A stretch of DNA of 64,000 nt from Rhinopomastus cyanomelas (lineage: Eukaryota; Chordata; Aves; Bucerotiformes; Rhinopomastidae). The position numbers were made by a program, and so were the translations under genes. Below the pieces are notes generated by a model. That model had not been told where the DNA came from and searched no databases. It saw nothing but the letters and a program-made list of their open reading frames with translations. Shown here in pieces: positions 1 to 12,965 of the stretch; position 1 is the stretch's first letter, and each line of letters opens with the position of its first letter. The DNA lies in NCBI GenBank assembly GCA_013400115.1, contig VXBP01003551.1, forward strand, positions 166,216-230,215, written 5' to 3'.

Positions 1-1015
1 TTTGGATCAACACTTTGCAAGGGGTTATGAGGAAGGGTGTTGAGCAACTCTGTAGGGAAGAAATATAATAATCAATAATCAATTATCATCTCTTCATCAT
101 CTCCCTCTAAGTGGGACTCCCAGCAGCAAAGCTGCTAAACCAAGAGCTGTTTTGGCAAAGCTACGAGATGCAAAAGTGTCTGGAGCAGGTAGAAGGGACG
201 GTGTGGGTGCTGCGTGGGGAACTGCCTGTGGTCATGTTTCACAAGGCACCTGGTCATGTCCTCAACCTTTGGGGACACTGTTGTCACCAGGGCTAGTTGC
301 TGCTGCTGCTGTGCATTTCCAAGCAGAGCAACACATTGCAAAAGATGTGGGTTCCCCTGCCTTCTCCCCAGATATCAATGATATTTCAATAGAGAAGACA
401 ACGACCTCCCAGGGAAGAGAAAAGGGATCTGATGGACCAACTGAGGGAAAACAGCAGGAAGGATAACAAGAGACCTTCTGATGTCGGATTGTTACAACTT
501 TTCTGACAGACAACACAACATGGAGACACCACAGCAGTTGTGGGGAACATCCTCATCACCCCTGGACAAGGTATTAACCACTTCTCTTCAGAGAGAATAT
601 TGTGTATGGAAAAACGTGACTCCTGCTCCAAACAGTCTTGGCAAGAGCAGAGCAGATCAGAGCAAAGCAAGCAGCAGGGCTAGATCCCACCACTAACCCT
701 AACCCTAATCTAACTCCAATCCTACAAAAACAAGCTATGAGACCTGCCCTAGATGTTCTGTAAGATGAGATTAGTTTTTCTTCTCCAGTAACTTTGCACC
801 TTAAAAGCAGCCTCTAAACACTGTGCAAACCACAAAATGACCATTCAAGAGGTAAAGAAGACAGTGGTTGGAAAAGTTGAGTCATTTTTCTGCTGTCCTG
901 CAGTGACTTTGGACACAGCTGAGTGCATAAGGTAAGTCTCCAGCTCTCTGGGTACATCCCTTATCCTCCTTGCCATCCTCCTGACCTGCAGTACCAACTC
1001 TGTCAGAAAGCACTA
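1..1015. other. Non-coding sequence
   Basis: No gene is recognised. Short overlapping open frames on both strands show no domain or conserved motif. Apart from the telomere-like run near 700 nothing stands out. Confidence 0.6.
693..709 (-). repeat. Short interstitial telomere-like repeat
   Basis: CTAACCCTAACCCTAAT carries just over two CCCTAA units, followed by a decayed CTAACTC. Such short runs arise by chance or by repair. Confidence 0.7.
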
Positions 1016-1375
1016 GACTAGAATCATAAAATCATCAAGGTTGGAAAAGACCTTTGGCCCTTGTTGGACCTGATGATCATTAAGGTCTTTTCCAACCTTG
1101 ATGATTCTATGAGTCAAGATCATCAAGTCCAACTGCCTGCCCTACAACACTAATCCATCTCCTGAAACACCCTGTCTGCCCGTTTGTTCAGCCCCTCCAG
1201 GGACAGTGCCTGCACACCCTCCCTGAGCAACCTGTTCCAAAGCCTCTCCACTCTTTCTGGGAAGAAGTTTTTCCTAAGATCCAATCTGAACCTCCTATAC
1301 TGCAGCTTGACCTCATTTTGTCTTGTCCTACCTTGTGCTTACCTAGACAGGATCTCCATCCCTCTGGTCATGTAG
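1016..1375 (-). mobile_element. CR1 3' fragment with an inverted tail inside
   Basis: GGTTGGAAAAGACC marks the CR1 3' end at 1,040, and AACCTGTTCCAAAGCCTCTCC (partly quoted) marks the coding part further right. Between 1,055 and 1,113 a second 3' tail in plus orientation interrupts it and forms a perfect hairpin with the first. Confidence 0.85.
1030..1106. repeat. Perfect 25-bp inverted repeat made of two CR1 tails
   Basis: Arms 1,030-1,054 and 1,082-1,106 are exact reverse complements, separated by 27 bases. Both are CR1 3' terminal sequence (AAGGTTGGAAAAGACC and complement). Confidence 0.95.
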
Positions 1376-4300
1376 CTGACCAAAAGAAACATGTACAATT
1401 GCACAGCCCAGGAAATACTTTCCTATCTATCTCCCCCCGCATGACAGGCACCCAACATCAGCAGGGTGCACTTGCAGGGTATCGTGACAGAGATGTTAAG
1501 AAGAACTGTCAGAGACCAAGAGACTGGGAACTCAGGAACCACATCTGTACTGACATAGGAGTAAGGAGGTAGCTGGTTTGTAAGCAGCTCCAGGAATGGG
1601 TAGGCACAGAGTGGGCCTGGTTATTGTCAGTCACATCATGTCAGTAAGGCTACGATGCTCCTAGTCACAGCACTGACAAGTTTAGCCTTCTGGTTTCAAG
1701 AATCCCCCATCCTGAGGGAAACTCATCTGCCTCAAGGGTTTTCCCTGTTTTCAAATCACCAACCATTAGCAACAACATGGCCATGAGGCAAAGCTGGACC
1801 TACCCCCTCAGAAAATCTGATTGCCCAAAGGGCATCTGATAACTGGTTAACAAGACAAAGATGAATTACAAAGTGATAAAAGGCACCAAAAAGTACCTTA
1901 AGAGCAAAAGTGATAAAAACCAGTGATCAGCAAATTCCCACTTCCCACCAAGGGACCTTTACCTGATTGATGTTAATTAGCAAGATCCCTGCAATTTATC
2001 TGCCCACCTTGTATTGAGATGGAGATGAATGAAGACTTCTAAGCCTTCATGGAAGTTCTCTAAAGATCTTGCATCTGAGCAAGGTGCTGGGGCAAGTTAG
2101 ATGTGACCTCTAGAGATCCTGCTCAGCACTTGGCTGGCTGCTCCAGGAGGGCTTAGGGCACCAGGGAGAAAAGAGTAAGAAGCCTGAGGAGGCTAAAGCA
2201 GCTGGGGCTGATTTTGCAACAAAAGGAAAATAATGAAAGCAAGTGGATTCTGACCAGATCTTTGTTCAGGGCAAGCACCCCAGCAAGGTCATCATCTCCC
2301 CTGGGGTATACCTTGGGGTAGAGGCAGAGGGCAATAGGCTTAAGGAGATGCAGCCCCATCACAGTAGAGGAGTTGGAGTGGTAGCTGTGCCACACAGTGG
2401 CACACGTGGTACCTGCTCCTCCAATGAAAGGCTCTGTTTTTCTTAGATTACAGAAAAAATTGTGGTTTTTAACTATCCTTAGCTTGCAAGATTTTATTGC
2501 CTCCTCTATGCCCCACACAGGAGCCAAACATAGAAACTCAGAGGCAAGAAAGGGAGCAGCTGGAGGAAGTCTTTGTAGAAATCATAGAACTGGGGCAATG
2601 AGGGGAGGAAGCCACGATTTTCAAGACTCAAGCTTCAGCCTTCGTGTGTTTACTACTCCAGTAAGTGCTCTGCAAAAAGCGGGGAGATGAAGGAGATAAG
2701 ATGTTCACTCAAACCACACAAAGGCAGTGTATCAAAAGATCCAGGAGGCAACTGGTTTGACAAACATCCTTTCAGGGTGCTCAGAAAGGAGCATGTACCG
2801 TCCCAACACCCCGGTGACTTCCTTATATGGCCTCAGGTTCCTGTCTCACTGAGCAAGAACCAAAGTTGGTTCTTACTCCTAGAAGTAAGAGCCATGGAAG
2901 GGACCATAAGGGAACTCTGCTCCTTGGACTGCAAAGTCTCTTTAGGGAGTCTCCACTGTCCAAACCAGTTGGGCCAGGCAGCAGAGAAGCAATGGGGATA
3001 ATATTTTCCAAAACTCAGCTACAAAACCCAAACCAAGCCCTTCCTGAATCCTGGCCATGGAAGAACTGGTTGCCAAAGCCAACCACCAGCAAGGTCATGG
3101 ATGCCAAACACAAGAGAAATCCCCTTAGATGTCAGAACCCACATCTCTGCAAACCTACCCGCTCACTCATCAAAGCAGTGTTGGCTTGCCGAGATCACCA
3201 CTGCTGGTACAGGCTTGAGAGTAAGGGACAGGACTCAAAAATTTGTCATTAGGTCTGGTTTCATGAGAATTTGGTCATAACAGACCCTTTTCTCATCTAG
3301 AGAGTGAGGAGCCAGATTACTTGGAACAGAAGAGAGAACCGCACAAGGTCCCCATGGTGCTATCAGCTGTATCTACAAGGACAAAATACAACCCACAGGC
3401 CAACAAAACCAGCAAAAAATATGTTAACCCCCTCGGTTATCTTCCTCCTTTTCTTGGGGTGTGGGTGGAGGATAGGAAGAGAACATCACACATTAATCAT
3501 CTTCTTACAGGCTGTAACGGAGAACCTGAAATAAAAAGGTGCAATGTCTGCAAGAGCTCAGCTCAGCCACCTCATCCCACCTGATGACAGTGAGCATAAA
3601 AGAAGCAGAAAGACACCAGGACATCTTGTTCCCGCTCTGCTCCAAAGCAGGATGCAAACCCTCAGTGATGGGTGTTTGAGCAAGGCACATCCACAGCAGG
3701 ATTTGCAGGGCAGATAAATCACCCAGGCTGTAGGAAAAGTGCCGCAGGACAGAGTCACCCAGCATGGGGCTGCAAAGGCACGTTAGGGGGTGATCAAATG
3801 CAATTGGGGTTGATTCTGTGAATATTTGTGATATGAATGAGAGCAGAACCAGCTCCAGAGAGCAGGGCGGACAGGGGTTTAGTGTGAGGATCCACAACAC
3901 CAGTGTGCAGGAAGCCACAAGCGCAAAGAAATCACCCAGATGCAGAGGCAGGGAGTGACACACTCAAGGTATTTTTTGTAGTTTAGACCAAGGTGGGTTT
4001 TCAGGAGATTCCTGAAAGGACAACTGGGCACTGGTTTGAACAAGCAATCCTCAAAAGCATTTGGCCTCCTGGACACAGAGGTGTCTGGGGGGTTCAGCAA
4101 TCCCACTGCTGTGCAAAACTGCTGCTAGAAACGAGCTGCCCTGCTCATCACCAGCAAACTCCAGATGCAGAGAAGGATGTCTCAGCTGCTGGGAAGGATG
4201 GGACTGTCTTCTGAGACATCCCACCAGCAGCTGGTGAAACTCATCTCTTGGTCTGCTCTGAGAGGAATATTTTCACAGCAATTAGCCATCCTGTCAACTG

Positions 4301-5175
4301 GCAACCTTAAAACTGCTGTGGGATTTGCACACAGTGCAGGACTGTGAGCAGACTGCAGTAATTGGAAGTGAAATGGGAAAAGAGAGGTTTTGACAGTGAT
4401 TTTATCCTAATATGGAAGATAAAGCTCATGGCACAAAAAGAAAACCTGCTTCTGAAATCATCAGCATCTGTGCCGGCAGAAGCATCATGCTAAGAGGCAC
4501 CACCTCACCACTGGAATGATGCAGGTCACCCCCAGGTAGTAATGATAGGAAACACGGATCTGATTTATTAGAGGTAAATGCTGCTTCAAGAAAAAGAGAG
4601 GCACCAGCTCTAGTTAGATAAAGATCTTCAGCACTCATCAGCACTATGAGACTGAGTCCTGCTGGAGCTGCTGTCTTGCTGGACTGCAGAGCTCCATTTA
4701 TGCCTGAAAACGTGAGAACTTCACAGCTTGCTGAGATGCAGACATCGCTCCTTGTTCTCACCCAGTCTGAGAATGGGGCTGAATGAGAGACTCCCACCAC
4801 AGAGCAGAAGCAGCATAACATGCAAACACAGTTTCAGAACCTTTTCAGTATCAAACAGCATCTACAGAAGGTGGCAAAATGAGCAAAGCAGTATCTAGCT
4901 TTCATGTCCAGGTTTAGCTGCCTACTCCCAGCTGGGTGCCACTCAGAAGGTCCCAGAGTGGACACAACAGGTCTGCTGGGGCTGTGGGCTGGTGAGGTTT
5001 TTCACAGCAGGGCAGGAAGGGGGCAGCTCAGACCAGCACAAGAAATTGACATGTGAGATGTGATTCATCTCACCAAACTGCCAACAGCCAAACCCAGCCA
5101 CGTTTTGGAGAGCTGCTTACCCAGGGCTGCTCATCTTGAGCCAAAGGAGATCAAAGATGGGTATCTCCACTAAAT
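1376..5175. other. Non-coding sequence
   Basis: No recognisable exon is seen. A 152-codon minus frame (3,505-3,963), rich in Leu, Cys and Ser, has no recognisable motif, no promoter and no clear splice signals, and is treated as chance. If the 32.2 kb promoter drives a leftward gene, this may be intron. Confidence 0.55.
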
Positions 5176-5336
5176 TATATAATCATTAGGTTGGACAAGA
5201 CCCTCAAGCTCATCGAGTCCAACCATGAACCCAACTGTCCCAAGGCCACTGCTAAACCCTGTCCCTACGCTCTAGATCTCCACAACTTGTAAACGTATCC
5301 AGGGATGGCAATTCAATCCCCTCCCTGTGCAGCCAC
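5176..5336 (-). mobile_element. CR1 3' fragment
   Basis: AATCATTAGGTTGGACAAGACC followed by CTCATCGAGTCCAACC (each partly quoted) is a diverged CR1 3' end. It runs to the CCAGGGATGG motif near 5,300. It is old by its divergence. Confidence 0.75.
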
Positions 5337-5555
5337 TAGCTTCTGCCCATGGGCTTAGATCACAAAATGTTTCTTTGAGGAAAGAAGTGCAAATTAATTC
5401 ACAATACACATTTACAGAAGAAAATGGCTCTGGGGGAAAGTACAGTGGTGGCCATCATGTAGTCTTCAGCCAGGGCAGAGAGGACACCTCTATGCAGCAG
5501 ACTTTGAGGCAGTTTGAAAGTTAAATCTCATCTAACATTTGTACATCTGGACAAT

Positions 5556-5760
5556 CAAAGAATCACAGGATGGTCTGGGTTGGAAGGGACCTTAAAGACC
5601 ATCCAGTCCCAATCCCTGGCCATGGGCAGTGACACCTTTCACCAAACCAGGTTGCCCAGAGCCCCATCCAACCTGGCCTTGGACACTGCCAGTGATGGAG
5701 CAGCCACAACCTCCCTGGGCAGCTTGTTCCAGTGCCTCAGCACTCTTCAGTCACTTCAGT
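5556..5760 (-). mobile_element. CR1 3' fragment
   Basis: It begins with AATCACAGGATGG and GGTTGGAAGGGACC, passes CCATCCAACCTGGCCTTGGA, and ends in GGGCAGCTTGTTCCAGTGCC. The stretch is typical CR1 3' coding plus UTR. Confidence 0.85.
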
Positions 5761-7600
5761 CTGCCAGGCTGCTGACCCCGTACAGACAGAGCACACTAGT
5801 TCATAGTAAAAAAAATATCTACGATCAGAGAGGAAGGGTCTCTAGCTTGGAAAACATCTTAAAAACATATTGCACCCAAAGGATGGAGTATTATCCAGGC
5901 CGGTGGCGAGAAATAAACCCCAGACTTCCAGGAGACTCAGAAACATGGGAAACTGCTCTGCCAACCTTCCTGTAACCAGCAGCCTCTGCTAGTCAGTTCT
6001 GTGTTTGGTACTTTGCCTGCAACAGCAAACCCACCAAGAAGGTGTCTCAGGGGTGACTCCACAGCCAAAACCTGGGGATGGGGAGCACTGTATGTTCCAG
6101 GGCTGTCAGCCGCAGGAGGGGAGCCAACCAGATAGAAAATACAAATCCAGGCAGGAACTCACCCTCACACAGGGCACGGCTGATGTGTTAGTGCTCAGCA
6201 TGACCTTCCCAGCCTGGCAGTGATGCTTTGTTCTTGGGGAACAGGGGATGCAGTGAGCTGCAAGGCTGTGCCACAAGGCACGAGCAAGACCTGGGGGAGG
6301 GCAAGGAAGGGAGAGGACAACCACGAAGCTCCACGCACACATACATGATGCAGTGCTCAGCATCACGTAGCTGTGAATGACACTACTAAAAAAATCCCTC
6401 CCTACGACACCCCATGCTTTGAAAGCGGCAGCAGTGCAGGCAGTGAAGCAGGTTACTGGGGTGTGGGTCTGCATGGCCCTGAACAAACCCCTCTGCAGAC
6501 CCACAAGATGACAAGAGGCTTCCGGAGTGGCTGGGGATAATATTTTGAACCTTCGGTGAAATAGGGCAACTGGGTCTTGGGCTGTAGATCCCACAGCAGC
6601 GGCACTTTTCAGCAATAATCACATGTGGTTTGTCACCCCAACTCCCCTTGCTTGTCACTCCCAACTGAGTGAGCCTTGCTCCATTCAGTCAACATTGTGC
6701 CCCCGCCCCAGCTTAGGGGATCAGAAGAAAAAGCCAACAGGAAGCTGAGAACTGCCTAAGACTTGCCAGCTCCACACAAAACTCTCCACCCCAGCCCTTC
6801 ACATTGCTGCAAATGGAATTATCTAATGGGATTTCTCAAATTCCAGCCCCAAGATTACCTGCATTAGCAGCCCGGCGCTTAAGCCTATTGTTCATGGGGC
6901 GAAGATGCTGTGAACTCAAAAAAACACTAAACCCAAGAGTTGCCAACAAACCTCAACCCCAACCTGAAACGGCTTTTCACTTCTGAGAGCCAGCAAGAGG
7001 GACAAGCAAAGAAAGGACCAACACAACTATTAGCAGCAGGATCCCGATTCTGCAGCCCTCAGTTGCCATTCACTCTGGGCTCTGCTGTCCTGGAGCTGCT
7101 GAAGTCTCAGACATGTGTTACAGCTTCAAGTCAGGACTTCCACCACACATTGGCAGCAGCAAACCTGTAAGTGCTCCAGGCTTGTTGTGACACATGGAGA
7201 CAGAGGTACACCAGATGTGACATATGTGATGCAGCTTTGCCATGTCCCAACTGCGGGTCAGCACATGGTGTGGCCTTAGGACCAGCCCTGATGGTAACAG
7301 AGATGCTGCTTTAGGGTCAGGGTTTGGGAATAGTGTACAATGAAAGCAACAAATTAAATTCACCAGGAGCAGCAACTGGGCTACAAAAAACTTTGGGAAA
7401 AATACTAAAATAATCAGAGAAATGGTGTGATGTGAGCAAATTCCTCAGGGAATTTGAGTTCAGTGCACAAGGCAAGGGGTGCATAAAGGGGGGGTCTTGA
7501 GGACTCAGAATGAAACCTCTTGACTCATCATTTCGAAAGAGTGTTTGCACTCATCGGGCTGTGATTCAAAAAGTAAAAATCCAGCCAGAAAAAAGAAACT

Positions 7601-7622
7601 TCTCATTTCTGATGAAATGAGA
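7601..7622. repeat. Perfect 9-bp inverted repeat
   Basis: TCTCATTTC and GAAATGAGA are exact reverse complements with a 4-base spacer, in an A-rich local context. Confidence 0.9.
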
Positions 7623-9364
7623 CATTTTCCTCCACACATCAGTGTTTAGGTTTGCACTACAATGAGCAAGCCCCCACCAAGCCAGCTTGTCCTGGGACCG
7701 GCATCACACCAATGTTTTATGATACTGGCTGGAAAAAACAGTACCCAGGCAAGGACCTGTTGCCTATGGTGCTGCTTTGCCCACCTCCAGCATTCCTGAG
7801 GCAGCTGTAACCCTGAGCACAGAATGTGACTCTACGTCTCGACAGCTCATCAGCCACTGCCATCCAGTTGTCCACCTCCTGTGATGGTTTCCTTAGAGGC
7901 AGAACAAGGAATTAACCCCACAGCATGGGCAAATGAAACATCCTGCTGGGGTCAGAGCAGTGATGACCTGGGGGCCTCCTGGCTGAGCCTGCTTAGAGGA
8001 GAATAGCAGGGGCTCAGCTCACACCCCAACACTTTTTTTTATGAATGGAAAAGCTTTTCAATGGTTTCCCAGCTGGTTTCCCTGCTAGCAAGAACCAAGC
8101 GGCCTCCTCCAGGGCTCCTCCAGGCGCTGCTGCTGCTGGGCCAGATGGCTAAGCGCAGGAAGGAGCTGTGCTCAGCTCAGTGGCACCGGGGTATTGTTTA
8201 TCTGCTGGTTCCTGTTTTTAAGCCTGGCTTTGTTTTCTTTCTTTACTCTAAACTTGTGTTGCAATGGCCATACCTGCTCTTGGCGAGGGCTTTGAAGTAA
8301 GAACCAGCCCAACACTTCATGCTTTCTTATCTAAAACAAGGACAGAGTCCCCAGTCCCAAAGCAAACCGTGCTCACATCAACACTCACAGCCTTGGTTTT
8401 TAAGCTGGGCTGGAGCAGAGACCAACAGCACTCAGGAGTCCCCAGCACTTGGCACACCCCAGGCATGTCCCAAACCTGGGCCTGCAGCAGGGACATGCTT
8501 CCTCAGGCAAAGCAGGGCTGCCACCATTCTGAAAGACCAAGTGATGATGGGTTTTGTCACCAGCATTTCTGGGGTCAGCAAACTGTCACACAAGAGTGTC
8601 CTCATTGCACAAGGTATCTACAGAAGGGCATTATTGGAGCTGACACAGGGTCTGCTCTGAAGGGCACCCAAACCCTCCTGCAGTCCTACCTGCGGGGGCT
8701 TCCTCCAAGTCTCAGGAGTGAGGTGGATCTGAATCGGTTTTCTCAGGAGGATGCTACTAGAAAAGAAATCTTATTGTTTCCTTCCTAGACCAAGGTCCTT
8801 TTCCTCTCACGGAGACAAAGAGGTAAACCACGGTCAGAGAAGTGGCCCACGGGCAACCTTGTGTTTGAGCCAGAAAAAGCCCCCAGAGACAGCAGCAACC
8901 TTAAAGGACTTTGGGACACTGATGCCACAGGCTCCCCATCACTTGCCTGCATTCCCTTAACAGCAGGTCAGCTGTATCTCCCTCCGTAAGGGTCCCAGAG
9001 GAGAGCTGGGAGCATTTGGGGCAGGCAGGATGTGGGGTTGATCCTGACCTCAGCCCGTAACAGCTCACAGCTACTGAGAGAATAAGCCCTCACAGCCCCC
9101 AGCCACAACCGCAGATGGCAGTGAGTTCCCCTCCAACTTCAGCTCACAGACATGTCCTGATACTGGTTGAGGGGGATGACAAACCTGCATCTTAAGTCAA
9201 CGAGGACTCAGCCCCTAGAAACCAAGAAGTCCCAATCACACCCCTCTCCATGCAGTCCCTGCCTGATGCTGAAGACTCTCACCTTGAATTCAAGCCTGCG
9301 AGTCCCCCACTTCCGCCCTGTACCCACATAGTTTGGGTAGCAGCCTCAGACTTCTATATCCCCA

Positions 9365-9410
9365 TCATTTGTTTCTCCATCCCAACCACTTGTTTCTCCA
9401 TTCCCAGCTC
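9365..9410 (+). repeat. Two-copy 21-base tandem duplication
   Basis: ATTTGTTTCTCCATCCCAAC is followed by ACTTGTTTCTCCATTCCCA, giving two near-identical units. Confidence 0.75.
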
Positions 9411-11737
9411 CATGCCTGGTAGTCTCCACAGTCCTGTTCAACTCCGGGTCAGTGTGATGTGTTGGAGCTCTGTAAAGGTTATAGGTTTGGGTAGAGCCCC
9501 TCTCATGGGAAACTGGACACATGCTGATTTATCAGAGACCTGCATAAAGAGAAAACCACCCCATATTTTTATGGGTTTTAGAATTTAGAGAATTTACAGC
9601 TTTCAGGCTGTGGCTGAGGAGCCACGTGTCACAGCCCTGAGATAGAATCACTTGATTCCCAAAACCCAGATTAGCACCAGCCTCCTCCTGGAGTCTTGAT
9701 CGTTGGGAATTATTCACCCCTGCCATTCCCTTATTTCCAGAACTGAACATTATTCAATGCCCTTATTTTCAAAGTACTTCTCTGAGGAAGAAAAGCAGAC
9801 TAGGACCCACACAGTGATGGGGAACCAAGGCTGAAGGGCAAAGTGACTCTGCCCAGGTCACCCAGGAAGCCTGGGGCAGAGCAAGAACCACACCTGTATC
9901 CGAACAGCACCTTAAACCCAGAGCATTTCACCCCAGCAGCTGCTATAAAATCAGGTCACCACATTTTTTTTAATATTTTCTTGGCTTTTCCACCCTTTCA
10001 TTTGCCATACTTCTAGCTCAGGTTACACTCGAGTTCATCAGGGACTGTTTCTTGTTTTGAGTAAGTCCCCAGACAGTCTTTCTGGATGGTTTTAAACTAT
10101 TTTCTTTAAAGAAACAGCAAAGGTTCAGCAAAGTCAGGCCCCTCTGCCCTGCCAGCAGAGCTGGCTTCTTCCCACACCAGCACTCCCAGGCTGGAACCAA
10201 GCTGATCCCCTTCTCTCTTACCCCTAGGGAGACTTCAGATTGTTCCTTTGCTTTTAACTTCCAAATGTGAACTCAAAACAATTGGGAAGTTGAGCTGACT
10301 GTTGTAGTAACTGCCAGGTTGCTCTGGCAGAGCTGGAGCCTGTGTCTCACATCTGGCAACCCCTGGGAAGGATCAAAAAGCAGAGAAGACGTGGGGTCAG
10401 TGCCCCGGGAAGCTGACCTCTCCCTGGGGAGATCGTAATGCACCAGGGAGGTGTCCAGCACTGTCTAATAAGCTGGGCTGACCCCACTGCTTGGGCACTT
10501 GGGCCAGTCAACAGGCACTCTACCCCCACCAGCAGTGGGTCCCAGGTAGATAAACAACCAGTACTGTGCTGGGAGGGCAACTCTCGAGTGGGTTAGGGTG
10601 CAAACTGAGGCTGCTCGCAGCTGTCTGACACTAGTTATTTCTGCTCTCCTCCCCAAGTTCTTTGACAACTAAACTCCTTCCAGTAACTGCAGTGGTTCTC
10701 TCATTCTGAACATCCCAATCACTTTTCACTGACCCCAAATCACCATCAGGTTTGGCTCTTTGTACCAGCTGGGGCACAGCCCAGCCCAGTAGGAAATGAG
10801 GTAGTGAGATGAGGTGGTGCAGGTAGCATCTCTGACTGGTTTGCCTGCAGCAGCCCTCTGACTGTCCAGAGCTGCGGGGGAGAAGCAACCGCAGGAGCTG
10901 AGGGACACAACATCAAAGGCAGCTCTTGGCTGAAGGCAGTAATACCTGCCAGACTGTTGGGCTCTGTCTGTTGAAGCTGGCACCAGCTCTGGCTTTTGTA
11001 AAGTAGCTGAACATCCTCCTCCCTTCAGAGCTTTCAAACAGTTGGACATAACTCAATAAATGCTTATATGGATGGTCACTGTAGGGACCTAAAAGCACTG
11101 AACTACTCTCTGTGGGTCGTGGCTGTGCAGCACTTCACCAACTGAGCCCACCCAGTACTAGCAAATGCAACAACCCAGAGAGGAGGACCAGACCCTCTCA
11201 CGTCCAATGACACCAGCTGATAGGGCAGGGCCTGCAAGGGGCACCATGTGGAGCACCCAGAGGTCTGCATTGAACCTCGAGAGCTGCAAGCTGTGCCCAG
11301 GAGAGGAGCAGGATCCCTGCCCCAGATGCCACCCTAAAGCTGCATCTCAAGCTGGGTGATTCTCACTTTGCCCTCTCTATATATGAGTTGCCGGTTTGGA
11401 AATGGGGTGACAGCAACAGCAGCATGTAAGAACACAAGAGCATCTATCAGCCTCCAAAGGTGTCCCACAGCCCTAGCATCGGGTTCCCAGTTCCAGCTGG
11501 TGACAAGCTCCCCAGCACTTGTCTCTCTCCCAGACTGCTTAGACAAACAAATAGCCAGTGTTGTCTAGTGGATATGGAGGGAACCAGAAGTCTACAATAG
11601 AAACCAAGAGCTCTGGTGCTCTGACATGGTGAGTGATCTCTCCTTGCCTCAGTTTCCTCCTCCAAATACAGGGGCAGGAGCTCCAGATGCGGTGTGCTCC
11701 AACAGCCACTAGCTGCAAAGCAGAGCCAGATAAAGCT

Positions 11738-11970
11738 ATCACAGCAGACCAGGTTGGAAGTGACCCCAAGGATTATTGAGTCCAATCCATTAAAGCATGA
11801 ATTTCTTCATGGAATCACAGAATAGCCTGGGTTGGAAGGAACCTTAAAGATCATCTAGTTCCAAACACCCCTGCCATGGGAAGCATCACCAGACCGGATT
11901 GCCCAGAGCCCCATCCAACCTGGCCTTGAACACTTCCAGGGATGGGTCAGCCACAGCTTCCTTGGGATGC
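11738..11970 (-). mobile_element. Two abutting CR1 3' ends, same orientation
   Basis: A short diverged tail (AGGTTGGAAGTGACC, 11,752-11,800) is followed directly by a second tail starting at 11,811 (GGAATCACAG, then GGGTTGGAAGGAACC), which extends to CCAGGGATGGGTC near 11,945. They represent two insertions. Confidence 0.8.
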
Positions 11971-12419
11971 TTCATCCTATTATGTTCCATCTGCTAATGT
12001 AGCCTTCACAGTCCCATCTGTAACCCTGGTAGGCAAGGCTGGCAGAGCAAGACATGTCCCAAAGCACATCTTTAACACACAAAAACACACCAGGTGTTTT
12101 ACAGAGGTTATTTCTAACCCATAAGAACCACTTGCCTTAACTAAGCCATCCTAACTACAGCCACCTTGACAGCAGAGTACCCAGCTAGAAACTCTGAAAT
12201 GTTTCAAGGAGTAAAAGTGTGACACAAGTTCATAGCTGCCCAGGCAGCAGCACCCAGCAGAGCTAAAGATTTGCGTGAGAAGAGCATGTACTCTCCATAG
12301 CAGTACACGGGGGAACTGTGGACCCAGTCCCTTGTACCAGACCTGCCTTGGAGCTCCAGGTTTTTTTAAAGCACAAATTCATATGAAAAGAAAAACAGAA
12401 CTGCCTTGTCCAGCCTCAG

Positions 12420-12560
12420 CAGCAAACACTCGGCTCAGCAAATCTAATTAATGAGCCAGGAAAAGTGTCACTTGCTCGCGAACCACTGGGCACAGGGCTG
12501 CCAAACAGACAGATAAAGGATTTCACTGGGGCTTGTTCCAGCCAAAGTTGCTGGGAACCT
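12420..12560. promoter_or_regulatory. Candidate conserved non-coding element
   Basis: A TAATTAATGA double homeodomain core lies at 12,445-12,454. It is followed by AAAAGTGTCACTTGCTCGCG and AGATAAAGG (GATA-type). The stretch has no CR1 and an unusual CpG pair. Its status rests on motif density only. Confidence 0.3.
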
Positions 12561-12839
12561 GGCAGAGTTCATGGAAGATTAGAGAGGGGCTGAAAAGAAA
12601 AAGAGAGGGGAGGGAAAAACAGAAATAAAGAAAATAAATCAAACGAGATTAGCACTTTGGAAACGCAGTCATGGAAAGCAGCTTATGCCCTCGATAATGC
12701 CCCCCTTGTGAGGGCCTGGGTGCTGCTGCACACAGCAGCACACGGGGAGCTGCAGCTGAGCCCTGTGTTATTTGGGCTTAGGAACCTCATGCCACCAAAT
12801 CTCTCCCCCCACCAAAACACAGAACCAATCCCAAATCAG

Positions 12840-12965
12840 TAGTTTTGTTTTTACAAGCTTTGTAAATTCTCACCGGAAGCCAATTAGGGGAAAGCTGGGA
12901 ACAGAGGAAGATTCATAATTGCAATTAAGGCTTCAAAGTACTTAGCCCGGGCACGGACACGAAAA
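12840..12965. promoter_or_regulatory. Candidate conserved non-coding element
   Basis: ACCGGAAGCCAATTAGGG joins an ETS core to a homeodomain core. CATAATTGCAATTAAGG follows at about 12,913-12,929. The element is inferred. Confidence 0.28.

Larger units (their letters stand above)
5761..11737. other. Non-coding sequence
   Basis: About 6 kb without an identified exon or clear CR1. A perfect 9-bp inverted repeat (TCTCATTTC / GAAATGAGA) lies at 7,601-7,622 and a CACTTGTTTCTCCAT-type 21-base duplication at about 9,365-9,410. Minus-frame 6,106-6,615 and plus-frame 8,264-8,788 are long but featureless. Confidence 0.55.

Noticed and set aside
693..709. Telomere end or chromosome-fusion point
   Set aside because: Only two perfect TTAGGG-type units; too short to indicate a former telomere.
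3505..3963. 152-codon hydrophobic minus-strand frame as a possible membrane protein exon
   Set aside because: No recognised family, no promoter or splice signals in place, and the hydrophobicity follows from Leu/Cys/Ser-rich codons of pyrimidine-rich sequence.
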